DNA of 19,390 nt from an uncultured Gammaproteobacteria bacterium (GCA_946887385.1 CAMPKU010000056.1:1-19390); one strand, 5' to 3'; shown: positions 6,616 to 16,011, counted from the first letter of the stretch. The notes: generated by a model from the letters alone, not told the origin. A program made the numbers and translations.

Positions 6616-7530
6616 TCAGCCCGGCCAGACGGCCGGCAGGTAATGATCGATCAGCAGGAAGCTGAAAAGTGCCATCAGATACGAAATCGAGTAGCGGAAC
6701 GTCGTCATCGGCAAATCTTGCTGCGGCGCGAACTTGAGCTTCAGCGCGTAGTAGAGAAAGCCGCCGCCGAGGAGCAGGGCGCCGCTCACGTAGAACGGCC
6801 CTGCCATGCCCGTGATGTACGGCAGCACCGTGACGATCAGCAGCAGGATCGTGTAGTAAACGACGAAGGACTTGGTGAGATCCACGCCGTGCGTGACGGG
6901 CAGCATCGGAATGTCGGCGCGCGCGTAGTCGGAGCGGCGTGCGATGGCGAGCGCCCAGAAGTGCGGCGGCGTCCACGTGAAAATGATGAGAAACAACAGC
7001 AGCGCGTACGCGTCCACGCTATTCGTGACGGCGGCCCAGCCAAGCACCGGCGGCGCAGCCCCGGCGGCCCCGCCGATCACGATGTTTTGCGGCGTGGCGC
7101 GCTTCAAGTACACCGTGTAGACGATGGCATAGCCGATCAGCGACGCAAACGTGAGCGCGGCCGTGAGTGCATTGACGAACAACACGAGCACGACGAGGCC
7201 GGCGAGGCCCAAACCGATCGCGAACGCCAGCGCATCGCGCTCGGTCACGCGGCCTTGCGGCAGCGGCCGGTTGCGCGTGCGCGCCATCTGCGCATCGATG
7301 CGCTGATCGAGCACTTGATTGACGACGGCGCCCGCGGCCGCGGCAAGCCCGATCCCTAAGCTGCCGGCAATCAGCACGTCCCACGGCACCATGCCGGGAG
7401 CCGCCAGGAACATGCCCACGATCGCCGTGAAGACGAGCAGCTGTACGACGCCCGGTTTCGTGAGCGTGTAGTAGTCGCGCCAGTGGGCGCCGGCGGCGCT
7501 TTCAACGTTGCCTAATTCTTTGGTTAGCAT
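6616..7530 (-). CDS. cyoE: protohaem IX farnesyltransferase (haem O synthase)
   Basis: A 304-residue multi-pass inner-membrane prenyltransferase that adds a farnesyl group to haem B to make haem O, the precursor of haem A. The first Asp-rich motif is [20 protein letters not shown], from residue 71; the second is around [27 protein letters not shown] begins the first helix, and about eight or nine hydrophobic helices follow. It overlaps the 3' end of ctaA by 29 bp (7502-7530), which suggests coupled translation, though no good Shine-Dalgarno precedes its ATG. Together with ctaA it supplies haem A to the aa3 oxidase encoded at 9968-13964. The name ctaB is also used for this gene. Confidence 0.95.
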   Translation of the reverse strand: MLTKELGNVESAAGAHWRDYYTLTKPGVVQLLVFTAIVGMFLAAPGMVPWDVLIAGSLGIGLAAAAGAVVNQVLDQRIDAQMARTRNRPLPQGRVTERDALAFAIGLGLAGLVVLVLFVNALTAALTFASLIGYAIVYTVYLKRATPQNIVIGGAAGAAPPVLGWAAVTNSVDAYALLLFLIIFTWTPPHFWALAIARRSDYARADIPMLPVTHGVDLTKSFVVYYTILLLIVTVLPYITGMAGPFYVSGALLLGGGFLYYALKLKFAPQQDLPMTTFRYSISYLMALFSFLLIDHYLPAVWPG

Positions 7531-8476
7531 TGATCACAGCCAAGAGGAGCAAGGCGGCCACGCCGTTGTGCAGCACGGCTACGGCTAGGGGCACGCCGAA
7601 CCAGACGATACTAACACCGAGACCGAGCTGGAGCGCCAGCAGGGCCAGCACCGCGGCGCCGTCGGGCCGCGTGCCGCGTTCGCGCGCCACGCGCCACCCG
7701 AGCAGCGCGATCAGCACGGCCGCCGCGATCGCGCCCAAGCGATGCGTGAAGTGCACGGCCACGCGCGCCGGATGATCGAGCACGCCGCCTTCGTAGTCGA
7801 CGCCCAGGCCGCGCCAGAGCACGAAGCCCTGCTCGAAGTCGGCGATTGCGGGCCACCACTGCGTCTGGCACGTCGGGAAATCCGGGCAGGCGAGCGCCGC
7901 GTAGTTGGCGCTCGTCCAACCGCCGAGCGAAATCTGCAGCACCAGCGCGGCCGCTGCCGCCAACCCCAGCATGCGCAAGCCCGCCGTCGGCCGCTCGACG
8001 CGCGCGGAGCGCCAGCGGCCGAGCGACGCGAGCAGCGCGAGCGTGGCAAAGCCGCCGAGCAAGTGCGCCACCACGACGATCGGCTTGAGCAGCAGCGTCA
8101 CGGTCCACATGCCGAGCAAACCCTGGAAGATCACCAGCACGACGAGCGCTGCCGGCGCTCGCTTCGGTTGAGCGGGATCGCGGCGGTTGCGCCAGGCGAG
8201 CACGGCGAGCGCCACGCAGACGAGGCCGAGGGTGCTCGCGAGATAACGATGGATCATCTCGCGCCAAGCCTTACCGGCCTCGAGCGGCCGCGTGAACTCG
8301 CTGCCGAGCTCGGCCGGCGCGATGGCGGCGTCGGGCACGACGAGGCGGCCGTAACAGCCCGGCCAGTCCGGGCAGCCGAGCCCCGCGTCGGTGAGCCGCA
8401 CCCAGGCGCCGAGCATGACCACACAGAGCGCCAACAAGGCGCCGCCGCGAGCGAGGCGAACGAACAGCACGTTCAT
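7502..8476 (-). CDS. ctaA: haem A synthase, CtaA/COX15 family
   Basis: A 324-residue eight-helix membrane enzyme that oxidises the C8 methyl of haem O to the formyl group of haem A. The family's conserved histidines are visible: His76 in EMIHRYLAS, His138 in VVAHLLGG, His242 and His245 in VHFTHRLGA, and one more near 305 in VAVLHNG. Two loop cysteine pairs are present, C35/C41 in CPDWPGC and C197/C203 in CPDFPTC; from family knowledge such pairs can form disulfides needed for activity. The start overlaps the stop of the upstream SCO-like gene as TCAT (8473-8476), so the SURF1, SCO-like, ctaA and cyoE genes are probably one operon. Confidence 0.95.
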   Translation of the reverse strand: MNVLFVRLARGGALLALCVVMLGAWVRLTDAGLGCPDWPGCYGRLVVPDAAIAPAELGSEFTRPLEAGKAWREMIHRYLASTLGLVCVALAVLAWRNRRDPAQPKRAPAALVVLVIFQGLLGMWTVTLLLKPIVVVAHLLGGFATLALLASLGRWRSARVERPTAGLRMLGLAAAAALVLQISLGGWTSANYAALACPDFPTCQTQWWPAIADFEQGFVLWRGLGVDYEGGVLDHPARVAVHFTHRLGAIAAAVLIALLGWRVARERGTRPDGAAVLALLALQLGLGVSIVWFGVPLAVAVLHNGVAALLLLAVINANQRIRQR

Positions 8477-9012
8477 GAATCGGATCCGGTCAATAAGCGC
8501 TCGAGGTCGCGCAGCAGTTCTTTTTGTTCGACGTCGGGCGGGTAGCTCAGGATGACCTCGCCGCGCGGATCGGCCACATATACCCGGCCTTCGGCCATGC
8601 CCTCGGCGCCGAGCGCGTCAACGACACGGCGGGCCGCCGGCGCGTCGAGCGAGAACGCCGTGAGCCCGGGATCGTCGAGCTGCGGCAGGCGGCCCACGTG
8701 CCATACCACCCGCCGCACGCGCTCTTGATCGCCGCCGAGCGCCAACTGCACTTGCAGAAGCCGGCCAAGGTGCTGCGCGCAGGGCTGCTCGCACGGAGTC
8801 ATTCTGGCATAGATCAATTGCCACTCGTCAGGCGCCTGCGCGCTGCGCCACTCGGCGGGCAGCGGCACGGGCTCGAGCAGCAGCTCACGGCTGCCGGGCA
8901 ATTGCGGCAGCCAGGAGGGGCCGAGGGGCCCGTAATAAATGAATAGTGCCGCTGCAAACGGCCCGAGGCACACGAGCGCCACGAGCCACGGCGTCAGCGA
9001 CCCACGCTTCAT
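8473..9012 (-). CDS. membrane-anchored thioredoxin/SCO-like protein of the oxidase assembly operon
   Basis: A 179-residue protein with one N-terminal membrane anchor (about 8-27) and a periplasmic domain. The only motif I can point to is CEQPC (Cys74 and Cys78), a CxxxC pair placed as in SCO copper chaperones, followed by helix and strand patterns ending in GRVYVADPRGEVILSYPPD (about 142-160), which resembles the thioredoxin-fold end of SCO proteins. The His normally found near that end of SCO is absent. It sits between the SURF1-like and ctaA genes with 4-bp overlaps on both sides. A role in thiol or copper handling for oxidase assembly is inferred. The ATG at 9012 is chosen over an upstream extension lying inside the SURF1 gene. 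Confidence 0.8.
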   Translation of the reverse strand: MKRGSLTPWLVALVCLGPFAAALFIYYGPLGPSWLPQLPGSRELLLEPVPLPAEWRSAQAPDEWQLIYARMTPCEQPCAQHLGRLLQVQLALGGDQERVRRVVWHVGRLPQLDDPGLTAFSLDAPAARRVVDALGAEGMAEGRVYVADPRGEVILSYPPDVEQKELLRDLERLLTGSDS

Positions 9013-9716
9013 GGCGTGCGCCTCAGTGTTCGCAGGCCGAGCACGAGCCCTGCCGCCACGGCACCCACGCCCAACGCCCACCATTGCACGGCGTAGCCGA
9101 GATGCCGCTCCGGCGGCAGCACCGGGGCGCGCCACTCGCGCACGTAGCCGTCCGGCGCGGCCGCATCGAGCAGCAACTGATAGTCGAGCACGGGCTCTCC
9201 GAGCCGGGCGGCCAAGGTTTGCGCGGTTGGATATTGCAGCACCAGCAGGGGTTCCGGTGCGCCGCTCGCGGAATCTTCACCGAGCCGAATCCCCGGCCGC
9301 GGCAGCCGTTCGAGGCGGCCCACGACCGTTCGCTCGCCGGGGCTCACCGCGACCTCGGGAAGCACTCGGCGGTCGGCGCCCACCGGCACCCAGCCGCGGT
9401 TCACGAGCACGCGCTCGCGCAGGCCGTGCACGCGCAGAGCCGAAAGCACGTGATAACCGGCCACGCCGTCATGGAGCATGTTGTCGAGCAGGAACTGCGG
9501 CTCGAGCTCGTATTCGCCGCGCACTTGCACCCGCTCGAAGCGCCGCTCCTCGTCGAGCGAGCGCGGCAACGCCGCACGCACGGGCTCGGCCGCGCCGGCC
9601 TCGAACGCCGCGAGCGTCGCGCGGCTCACATCCGCCCGCGCGAGCTGCCACGCCCCGAGGCACGCGAACAGCGCGCCGAGCGCAAGCAAGCCGATGACCG
9701 CAACGTACACCCTCAT
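9009..9716 (-). CDS. SURF1 family cytochrome c oxidase assembly protein
   Basis: A 235-residue protein of the SURF1/Shy1 family, which helps insert haem A into subunit I. It has the family layout: an N-terminal helix (about 4-22, followed by GAWQLARA), a large periplasmic domain with GYHVLSALRV and VLVNRGWVPVG, and a C-terminal helix after HLGYAVQWWALGVGAVAAG. ATG at 9716 is preferred; an in-frame GTG at 9734 would add six residues. It is the first gene of a four-gene run (SURF1, SCO-like, ctaA, cyoE) and faces the DUF2909 gene with only 24 bp between start codons. Its 3' end overlaps the next gene as TCAT. Confidence 0.92.
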   Translation of the reverse strand: MRVYVAVIGLLALGALFACLGAWQLARADVSRATLAAFEAGAAEPVRAALPRSLDEERRFERVQVRGEYELEPQFLLDNMLHDGVAGYHVLSALRVHGLRERVLVNRGWVPVGADRRVLPEVAVSPGERTVVGRLERLPRPGIRLGEDSASGAPEPLLVLQYPTAQTLAARLGEPVLDYQLLLDAAAPDGYVREWRAPVLPPERHLGYAVQWWALGVGAVAAGLVLGLRTLRRTP

Positions 9717-9740
9717 GGTCGTTTCTCTCGTCACGATAGA

Positions 9741-9971
9741 ATGCTGCCCAATGAGGCCACGCGAGCCCGCAGCGTGATTGCAGCCATTCTTCTCGTCGCC
9801 ATCCTCGCGTGCCTAGCCGTGGCGTTGGTGGCGCTGTTTCGCCGCGGCGACGGCTCGCAGGCGCTGCTGAGAGCGCTGACGATCCGCGTGAGCCTATCGG
9901 TGCTGTTCTTCTTGCTGCTGCTGCTCGGCTGGTATCTCGGCGTTCTCGAGCCTCACGGGCTTGCGCCTTAA
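9741..9971 (+). CDS. DUF2909-type twin-helix small membrane protein
   Basis: A 76-residue protein with two hydrophobic helices (about 12-33 and 49-68) joined by a short positively charged loop ending in ALTIRVSLS, which fits the DUF2909 family often found beside cytochrome c oxidase genes. Its biochemical role is unknown to me. An in-frame GTG at 9774 would give 65 residues starting straight at the first helix, closer to the usual family length; TAGAAT at 9737-9742 could then serve as the -10 box, though no good -35 is seen. The gene faces the SURF1 gene and converges on coxC, sharing four bases with its stop (9968-9971). Confidence 0.78.
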   Translation: MLPNEATRARSVIAAILLVAILACLAVALVALFRRGDGSQALLRALTIRVSLSVLFFLLLLLGWYLGVLEPHGLAP

Positions 9972-10828
9972 ACCCAGTACACGAAGAAGAACAGAGCGAG
10001 CCACACCACGTCGACGAAGTGCCAGTACCACGCCACGGCCTCGAACGCGAAGTGGCGGTCTGGCGTGAAGTGGCCGCGCAGCACGCGCAGCCAGATGACC
10101 AGCAACATCACGGCGCCGAGCGTCACGTGCAAGCCGTGGAACCCCGTGAGCATGAAGAACGTGCCGCCGTAGATACCGGTGTCGAGCCGCAAGCCGAGCT
10201 CCGTGTAGGCGTGCACATACTCTTCGGCCTGCAGGCCCAAGAACAGAAAGCCGAGCAGGAACGTCGCCGCGAGCCAGGCGATCAGCGGTTTGCGATGTCC
10301 CGCGCGCAATGCGTGATGCGCGATCGTGAGCGTGACGCCCGAGAGCAGCAGGATCGCCGTGTTGACGGCCGGCAAACCCCAGGCGCCCATGCGCTCCACT
10401 TCGCCGCCCGCGGGGCCCGTGGACGGCCACGTGTTCTCGAAGCCCGGCCACAGCAAAAAGTTCGTGAAGAAGTTGTCGCCCTCGCCGGCGAGCCACGGCA
10501 CGATGAGCACGCGCGCGTAGAACAGCGCGCCGAAGAACACGCCGAAAAACATGACCTCCGAGAAAATGAACCAGGCCATCGCCCAGCGGAACGACGCGTC
10601 GACCTTGAGGTTGTAGAGCCCCTTCTCGCTTTCGCCGATCACGGTGCCGAACCAGCCGAACAGCATGACGAGCAGCACGGCGAACCCTGCCGTCAGGATC
10701 CACGGGCCGACCCCGTACGCGTTCATCCACAGCGCGGCGCCGAGCATCATCGTGAACAGCCCGATAGAGCCCAGGATCGACCAGTGCGTGCCGTGCGGTA
10801 CGTAATAGTGGCTGGGGGCGTGTTCCAT
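9968..10828 (-). CDS. coxC: cytochrome c oxidase subunit III (aa3 type)
   Basis: A 286-residue seven-helix subunit III, usual length for proteobacterial aa3 oxidases. Key sites are FIFSEVMFF with Glu91, GLQAEEYVHA (about 198-207), GFHGLHVTLG (229-238) and AWYWHFVDVVWLALFF near the end. It stabilises subunit I and supports proton delivery during turnover. The ATG at 10828 is chosen because the longer reading frame overlaps ctaG and lacks similarity. It is the last gene of the coxB, ctaD, small-protein, ctaG, coxC run, starting 16 bp after the ctaG stop. It is distinct from the two subunit III-type genes at 29-1423, which belong to another oxidase. Its stop TAA shares four bases with the convergent DUF2909 gene. 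Confidence 0.96.
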   Translation of the reverse strand: MEHAPSHYYVPHGTHWSILGSIGLFTMMLGAALWMNAYGVGPWILTAGFAVLLVMLFGWFGTVIGESEKGLYNLKVDASFRWAMAWFIFSEVMFFGVFFGALFYARVLIVPWLAGEGDNFFTNFLLWPGFENTWPSTGPAGGEVERMGAWGLPAVNTAILLLSGVTLTIAHHALRAGHRKPLIAWLAATFLLGFLFLGLQAEEYVHAYTELGLRLDTGIYGGTFFMLTGFHGLHVTLGAVMLLVIWLRVLRGHFTPDRHFAFEAVAWYWHFVDVVWLALFFFVYWV

Positions 10829-10844
10829 GACGGCTCGAATCCCT

Positions 10845-11363
10845 TTAGTTCGACGCAGAGAAATACGTATACGAGAGCGACAACGTGTCCACTTGCGCCG
10901 GCAGCTCGGGCGCCACCATGAACGCGAGCTTGAGCTCAAGCTGCTCGTGCGGCGCGAACTCCTGGCTCGTGAAGCAGAAGCACTCGGCCTTCCTGAAGTA
11001 CCGAGCGGCTGGGCCCGGCGCCACGCTCGGCACGGCCTGGGCCACGAGCCGCGAGCTCGAGAGATTGCGGGCACGGAAGTGCGTCTCGTAGAGCTTCCCG
11101 ACCTGCACGTCCATATGACTCACCTCGGGCGCGAGCTCCCAAGGCGCGCCGCGCGCCACGGACGTGACAAACTCCACGCGCACCGTCCGCTCCATGCCCG
11201 GCGTCTCGACGACGTCCGCGGCTGTGGCGGCCGTCTTGCCGCCGAAGCCCGTGATCTCGCACATCACGTCGTACAACGGCACGAGCGCAAAGCCGAACCC
11301 GAACATGGCCGCCGCCATTCCGGCCACTTTCAAGGGCAAAAATCGATCCGGTGTCGTGCTCAT
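10845..11363 (-). CDS. ctaG: cytochrome c oxidase assembly protein CtaG/COX11
   Basis: A 172-residue copper chaperone of the COX11 family that delivers copper to the CuB centre of subunit I. One N-terminal helix (about 10-30) anchors a periplasmic domain. The copper-binding motif CFCF has its cysteines at 128 and 130, and the conserved Cys35 sits in YDVMCEITGFGGKT. The end, TLSLSYTYFSASN, resembles the family's usual C-terminus. It lies between the 45-residue protein gene (6-bp gap) and coxC (16-bp gap). This is the COX11-type CtaG, not the unrelated Bacillus CtaG. Confidence 0.95.
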   Translation of the reverse strand: MSTTPDRFLPLKVAGMAAAMFGFGFALVPLYDVMCEITGFGGKTAATAADVVETPGMERTVRVEFVTSVARGAPWELAPEVSHMDVQVGKLYETHFRARNLSSSRLVAQAVPSVAPGPAARYFRKAECFCFTSQEFAPHEQLELKLAFMVAPELPAQVDTLSLSYTYFSASN

Positions 11364-11369
11364 GACCGG

Positions 11370-11507
11370 CTACACAGCGCCCTGCGAGCGCAAGTACATC
11401 CACGCCAAGTAGCCGACGAAGATGAACGCCGCCAGCCCGGCGAGCCACCACGCGGTACGGCGCGCCTTGGCGAGGCGCTGCTCTACCTCGGATCCCGTCC
11501 TCATCAT
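11370..11507 (-). CDS. 45-residue single-helix membrane protein between ctaD and ctaG
   Basis: A short ORF encoding 45 residues: a charged N-terminus ([19 protein letters not shown]), one hydrophobic helix (about 20-37) and a short basic tail. It starts with an ATGA overlap on the ctaD stop (11504-11507), which points to translational coupling, and ends six bases before the ctaG start. Small single-helix proteins are known at this position in beta- and gammaproteobacterial oxidase operons, where they are annotated as small oxidase assembly proteins. I recognise the position and topology more than the sequence. It is short enough to be missed by length-filtered gene finding. Confidence 0.75.
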   Translation of the reverse strand: MMRTGSEVEQRLAKARRTAWWLAGLAAFIFVGYLAWMYLRSQGAV

Positions 11508-13096
11508 TTAACGACCGGTGGCTCGTTGAAGGTGTGAAGCGGGGCCGGCGACGGCACTGTCCACTCGAGGCCCGACGGGTTATCCCAGACCTGCGGCGTG
11601 GCCTTCTCGCCGCCGCGGATGCACTTGACGATGATGTACACGAACAACAGCTGCGACAGTCCGAGACCGAACGCCCCGATGCTCGACAGCGCATTGAAAT
11701 CCGCGAACTGCGGCGCGTAGTCCGGGATGCGGCGCGGCATGCCCGCCAACCCCAGAAAATGCTGCGGGAAGAACGTGACGTTCGTGAAGATCGCCGTGAG
11801 CCAGAAGTGCACCTTGCCGAGCCTTTCGTCGTACATGTGCCCCGTCATCTTCGGCAGCCAGTAGTACGCGCCGGCGAACGCGCCGAACAAGGCGCCCGGC
11901 ACCAGCACATAGTGAAAGTGCGCCACCACGAAGTAGCTGTCGTGGTACTGGATGTCGGCCGGCACGATCGCCACCATCAGGCCCGAGAAGCCGCCGAGCG
12001 TGAACAGGAACAAGAACGCGAGCGCGTAGAGCATCGGCGTCTCGAACGTCAGCGAGCCCCGCCACATCGTGGCGGTCCAGTTGAAGATCTTCACGCCCGT
12101 GGGCACGGCGATGATCATCGTGCTCAGCATGAAGAACAGCTGGCCGGCGAGCGGCATGCCGGCCGTGAACATGTGGTGCGCCCAAACCACCATGGAGAGA
12201 AACGCAATGCAGGCCGTGGCGTACACCATCGCCGCGTAGCCGAACAGCGGCTTGCGCGAGAACGTGGGAATCACCTCCGAGACGATGCCGAACGCCGGCA
12301 AGACGATGATGTAGACCTCGGGATGGCCGAAGAACCAGAACAGATGCTGATACAGCACAGGGTCGCCGCCGCCGGCGGCCGAGAAGAAGCTCGTGCCGAA
12401 GAAGCGGTCCGTCAGCAACATGGTGACGGCGCCGGCGAGCACGGGCATCGCCACGAGCAGCAAATACGCCGTGATGAGCCACGTCCATACGAACATCGGC
12501 ATCTTCATCAGCGACATGCCGGGTGCGCGCAGGTTCATGATCGTGACGATGATGTTGATGGCGGCCAGGATCGACGAGATGCCGAGCAGGTGGACCGCGA
12601 AGATCGTGAACGGGAACGCATCGCCCGTCTGCAGCATGAGCGGCGGATACATCGTCCAGCCGCCGGCGGGCGCGCCGCCCGGCAAGAACATCGTGATGAT
12701 CAGCAACATGGAGGCGAACGGCAGCAGCCAGAACGACCAGTTGTTGAGGCGCGGCAGCGCCATGTCGGGCGCGCCGATCATGAGCGGCACCATCCAGTTC
12801 GCGAAGCCCGCGAAAGCCGGCATGATCATCGCGAGCAGCATGATGAGCGCGTGCAGCGTGGTCATCGAATTGAAGAACTGCGGATTCACGAACTGCATGC
12901 CGGGTTGGAACAGCTCGAGGCGAATGACCATCGCCATGGCGCCGCCCACGAACAGCATGAACAGGCTGAACATCAAGTACAGCGTGCCGATCTCTTTGTG
13001 ATTCGTGGTCGTGATCCAGCGTGCCGCCCAGGCGACGAAGCCGCGCCGGGGCTCGCCGTGATGGCCGTGGGTGGTATCGATTGCAGTGCTGCTCAT
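11504..13096 (-). CDS. ctaD: cytochrome c oxidase subunit I (A1-type)
   Basis: A 530-residue twelve-helix catalytic subunit that reduces oxygen to water and pumps protons. All key residues are present: His82 (haem a), the D-channel Asp111 in [16 protein letters not shown], His258, Glu260 and Tyr262 in GHPEVY (CuB ligand, proton gate and crosslinked Tyr), His307 and His308 (CuB), Lys336 in PTGVKIFNW (K-channel), and His393 and His395 in AHFHYVL (haem a3 and haem a). The Glu of GHPEVY places it in the A1 class. It has no fused subunit III. It begins 49 bp after the coxB stop and overlaps the start of the 45-residue gene by 4 bp. Confidence 0.98.
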   Translation of the reverse strand: MSSTAIDTTHGHHGEPRRGFVAWAARWITTTNHKEIGTLYLMFSLFMLFVGGAMAMVIRLELFQPGMQFVNPQFFNSMTTLHALIMLLAMIMPAFAGFANWMVPLMIGAPDMALPRLNNWSFWLLPFASMLLIITMFLPGGAPAGGWTMYPPLMLQTGDAFPFTIFAVHLLGISSILAAINIIVTIMNLRAPGMSLMKMPMFVWTWLITAYLLLVAMPVLAGAVTMLLTDRFFGTSFFSAAGGGDPVLYQHLFWFFGHPEVYIIVLPAFGIVSEVIPTFSRKPLFGYAAMVYATACIAFLSMVVWAHHMFTAGMPLAGQLFFMLSTMIIAVPTGVKIFNWTATMWRGSLTFETPMLYALAFLFLFTLGGFSGLMVAIVPADIQYHDSYFVVAHFHYVLVPGALFGAFAGAYYWLPKMTGHMYDERLGKVHFWLTAIFTNVTFFPQHFLGLAGMPRRIPDYAPQFADFNALSSIGAFGLGLSQLLFVYIIVKCIRGGEKATPQVWDNPSGLEWTVPSPAPLHTFNEPPVVK

Positions 13097-13145
13097 GCCA
13101 AATCTTCCTTGTTCCGTTGCACGCGTCCGAGCGGCGGTAGCTTGG

Positions 13146-13964
13146 TCATTGCGAGATGACCGCGCTGACCCGCGCGCGCTGCGAGCCGAGCCAAGCGTCG
13201 TAGTCTTCCTGGCTCACGACACGAACCACGATGGGCATGAAGCCATGGTCCATGCCGCAGAGCTCGGCGCACTGGCCGCGATACGTGCCGATGGTGTCGG
13301 CGGTGAACCAGGTTTCGTTGATGAAGCCCGGCACCGCATCCTTCTTGACGGCGAATTCGGGCACCCACCACGCGTGCACCACATCGCCGGCGGTCACGAG
13401 CAAGCGAACTTTCTTGTCGACGGGAACGACGACGTCGTTGTCGACCTTGAGCAGATAGTTGTCGACGGAATCGGGATCGACGCCCGAGCCCACGCGCCGC
13501 GCGGCATTGCTCTCGCGGTCCAGGCTGCTATAGAAGGCCACGCCGTCGTCGATGTAGTCGTAGTGCCAGCGCCATTGATAGCCCGTGATCTTGATCGTGA
13601 GATCCGAGCTGCGCGTATCCTCCATTCGGATCAGGCCTTCGGCGGCCGGTACCGCCATCGCCACGAGGATGGCGGCGGGAATCACGGTCCAAACGACTTC
13701 GATCGTGGCGTTGTGCGTGAACTTGGCGGGCACGGCGCCGTTCGACTTTCGAAATTTGATGATCGCGGCGATCATGGCCCCGTAAACGACGGCGCCGATC
13801 ACGACGCAAACCCACAGGATCAGCATGTGGAGCTCGTAGACTTCGCGGCTGGTCGTGGTCACGCCCACCGGCATGTTGACCTCGAAATCCGACCAGGCGG
13901 GGCCGGCGATGCTCAAAGCGAGCAGAGCCAGGACAGGGGCTAAAACTCGGCTGCTGATAGTCAT
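13146..13964 (-). CDS. coxB: cytochrome c oxidase subunit II
   Basis: A 272-residue subunit II that takes electrons from cytochrome c through its CuA centre. It has a signal peptide (about 1-25, ending AWS), two helices (about 45-70 and 90-110) and a periplasmic cupredoxin domain. CuA ligands are His197 in [10 protein letters not shown], and Cys232, Glu234, Cys236, His240 and Met243 in [21 protein letters not shown] is the aromatic electron-entry region. There is no C-terminal cytochrome c domain. The ATG at 13964 is preferred to a TTG at 13979 because AGGA lies just upstream of it. It is the first gene of the aa3 operon, about 106 bp after bioC, and a probable extended -10 promoter precedes it. 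Confidence 0.97.
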   Translation of the reverse strand: MTISSRVLAPVLALLALSIAGPAWSDFEVNMPVGVTTTSREVYELHMLILWVCVVIGAVVYGAMIAAIIKFRKSNGAVPAKFTHNATIEVVWTVIPAAILVAMAVPAAEGLIRMEDTRSSDLTIKITGYQWRWHYDYIDDGVAFYSSLDRESNAARRVGSGVDPDSVDNYLLKVDNDVVVPVDKKVRLLVTAGDVVHAWWVPEFAVKKDAVPGFINETWFTADTIGTYRGQCAELCGMDHGFMPIVVRVVSQEDYDAWLGSQRARVSAVISQ

Positions 13965-14020
13965 GCGTCCTGCAATCAATGAGTGGACACGCCCGCCTGG
14001 CGGCGACGCGCGAGCCGCGA

Positions 14021-14029
14021 ATTCTAGCA
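14021..14029 (-). promoter_or_regulatory. probable extended -10 promoter of the coxB operon
   Basis: On the minus strand TGCTAGAAT reads as an extended -10 element (TG, one base, then TAGAAT). It would start transcription near 14014, giving a leader of about 50 bases before coxB. I see no good -35 hexamer at 16-18 bp, the nearest candidate TTCCTG being 19 bp away, so this is a moderate call. Confidence 0.4.
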
Positions 14030-14070
14030 GAACCGGCAGCCCGGCCAGGAAGTTGGGCGCTCTTGCGGCC

Positions 14071-14949
14071 CTACGTACTTTCCGAACGGCGCTTGATGAG
14101 TGTCACGGGCACCCGGATCTCGCCGCCGGCTTCGGACGGACGCGGCCCGCGCGGACCGCCGCCCCAAGCTTGCCCTAACACGAGCTCCACGGTCACGGCG
14201 AAACGGCCGTCCGCGCCGCGCGGCAAGCGCTCCACGAATCGGCCCCAGCGCCGCCGTCCCGTCAACGCCCGGCGCCGGCCGAGCGCCACGTTGACGGCGC
14301 CGGCGGCTCGAAGGTCGCGGGCGAGTGCTGCGACATGCGTATACGTGACCTCGAGCCGGTCCACGTCGAGCACGAGCTCCTTGAGACCGGCGGCCAGCGC
14401 CAGATCGCCGAGATCGTGCATGTCGAAGGCCGCATGAACGTGGATGTGCTCATCGACGGCCGCGAACGCCGTTCGCACTTCCTGCAGCGAGTCGGGGCCT
14501 ACGGTGGCGAACAGCAGCGCACCGCCTTCCGTGAGCACGCGCGCAGCCTCGGCGAACAGCCGCTCGGGGCGGCACCACGGCAACACCAAGCTCGCGAGCA
14601 CTAAGTCGGCGCTATGGGCACGCAGCGGCCATGCTTCGGCGTCGCCGCCCAGCACCGCCACCGAGGGCGCCGCGCCTGCAGCTGCGGCGCGCAGCATCGC
14701 CGCGCTCGAGTCGACGGCGAGCACGTCCGCGGCGGGATAGCGCGCCGCAAGCGCGTTGGCGCCGCGCCCCGTTGCACAGCCCAGGTCGACGACGATCTTC
14801 GGCTCGAGGCGCAGCAGCTCGAGCCGGCCGAGAAGGCGCGTTCGAGCCTCGTCGTGGATGAAGCTGGCGGCCTCGAAGTCGCGCGCGCGCTCGAATGCGC
14901 GGCGGGCCGCGCGCTTCTCCGGCAACGCGTCGTCGAGACGAATGGACAT
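14071..14949 (-). CDS. bioC: SAM-dependent methyltransferase, probable malonyl-ACP O-methyltransferase BioC
   Basis: A 292-residue class I methyltransferase. The SAM-binding motif KIVVDLGCATGRGA is at 51-64, an acidic residue ends the next strand in VLAVDSS (about 75-81), and LVLASLVLPWC (about 116-126) resembles the BioC post-motif. BioC methylates malonyl-ACP so that the fatty-acid machinery can build the pimeloyl chain of biotin. The N-terminal pattern RRAFERARDFEAAS matches the BioC/NDUFAF5 type. Its start lies 18 bp after the bioB stop on the same strand, which is the main support for BioC over a quinone or arginine methyltransferase. No bioF, bioH, bioA or bioD gene is in the window. 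Confidence 0.85.
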   Translation of the reverse strand: MSIRLDDALPEKRAARRAFERARDFEAASFIHDEARTRLLGRLELLRLEPKIVVDLGCATGRGANALAARYPAADVLAVDSSAAMLRAAAAGAAPSVAVLGGDAEAWPLRAHSADLVLASLVLPWCRPERLFAEAARVLTEGGALLFATVGPDSLQEVRTAFAAVDEHIHVHAAFDMHDLGDLALAAGLKELVLDVDRLEVTYTHVAALARDLRAAGAVNVALGRRRALTGRRRWGRFVERLPRGADGRFAVTVELVLGQAWGGGPRGPRPSEAGGEIRVPVTLIKRRSEST

Positions 14950-14967
14950 CGCGCGTGTGCGCCGCCG

Positions 14968-15972
14968 CTAACCCGCGGGGCGCCCCTCCTCGGGCGTCAG
15001 CTTCAGGCGCTCGAACAGGCGCCGATCGGCGGCGGTATCCGGGTTGCCGGTGGTCAGCAGCTTCTCGCCGTAAAAGATGGAGTTCGCACCGGCCAAGAAG
15101 CACAACGCCTGAAGCTCGTCGCTGAGCTCGCTGCGGCCTGCCGAGAGGCGCACGTGCGAGCGCGGCAGCACGATTCGCGCCACGGCGATGCAGCGCACGA
15201 ACTCCAACGGGTCGAGCGGCGCTGCGGACTCGAGCGGTGTGCCGGGCACCGGCACGAGCTCGTTGATGGGCACGCTCTCCGGCTGCGGCGTGAGCGTGGC
15301 CAGCGTATGCATGAGGCCCACGCGGTCCGCGCGCGTCTCGCCCATGCCGACGATGCCGCCGCAGCACACTTTGAGACCGGCCGCGCGTACCCGCTCGAGC
15401 GTCTGCAGCCGGTCGGCATAGGTGCGGGTGCTGATGATTTTTTCGTAGAACTCCGCCGACGAGTCCAAGTTGTGGTTGTAGTAGTCGAGGCCCGCCTCGG
15501 CGAGGCGCTCGGCTTGGCCCGGCCGCAGCAAGCCGAGCGTGGCGCAGGTCTCGAGCCCCAGGGCTTTGACCTCCTCCACCATCTTGAGAATCGGCTCGAG
15601 CTCACCATCCTTCGGCCCGCGGTACGACGCCCCCATGCAGAAGCGCGTGGCGCCGGAGTCCTTCGCCCGCTGCGCCGCCGCGCGAACTTCCTCGAGCGGC
15701 ATGAGCTCGTGGCGGTCTACGCCGGTCGTGAAGCGGATGCTCTGCGGGCAGTAAGCGCAATCCTCGGGACACGCGCCCGTCTTGATGGAGAGCAGCGTGG
15801 AGACTTGCACGGCGTTCGGATCGAAATGCTGCCGGTGCACCCATTGCGCCGAGTACAAAAGATCGTTGAACGGCAGCTCGAACAAGGCCTCGACTTCGGC
15901 TCGCGTCCAGTCGGCGCGCGGCTCGGACGTGACGCGGACGCCGCGCGCCGTTTCCTTCTCGAGTGCAGACAT
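14968..15972 (-). CDS. bioB: biotin synthase
   Basis: A 334-residue radical SAM enzyme that inserts sulfur into dethiobiotin. The radical SAM cluster motif CPEDCAYC gives Cys68, Cys72 and Cys75, preceded by [11 protein letters not shown]. Also present are YYNHNLDSS, the [13 protein letters not shown] loop, and [14 protein letters not shown] residues ([15 protein letters not shown]). ATG at 15972 is chosen because AAGGA lies about 10 bases upstream and a likely promoter would start RNA near 16005; an in-frame ATG at 15996 would leave almost no leader. It heads a bioB, bioC operon and is divergent from comF. A BirA-like operator and a TTGACA box lie 62-94 bp upstream. Confidence 0.96.
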   Translation of the reverse strand: MSALEKETARGVRVTSEPRADWTRAEVEALFELPFNDLLYSAQWVHRQHFDPNAVQVSTLLSIKTGACPEDCAYCPQSIRFTTGVDRHELMPLEEVRAAAQRAKDSGATRFCMGASYRGPKDGELEPILKMVEEVKALGLETCATLGLLRPGQAERLAEAGLDYYNHNLDSSAEFYEKIISTRTYADRLQTLERVRAAGLKVCCGGIVGMGETRADRVGLMHTLATLTPQPESVPINELVPVPGTPLESAAPLDPLEFVRCIAVARIVLPRSHVRLSAGRSELSDELQALCFLAGANSIFYGEKLLTTGNPDTAADRRLFERLKLTPEEGRPAG

Positions 15973-16011
15973 TCGTCGATAGTCCTTCAAGCGCATGCCG
16001 CGCGACGATTG

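Noticed and set aside
6569..6976. 136-residue N-terminal extension of UvrD
   Set aside because: It overlaps cyoE in another frame and is composed of Arg, Ala and His runs; starting at the ATG at 6568 gives normal UvrD length.
11534..13159. 541-codon plus-strand ORF opposite ctaD
   Set aside because: It is an antisense shadow of a conserved high-GC gene, with an Arg-, His- and Glu-rich translation and no domain.
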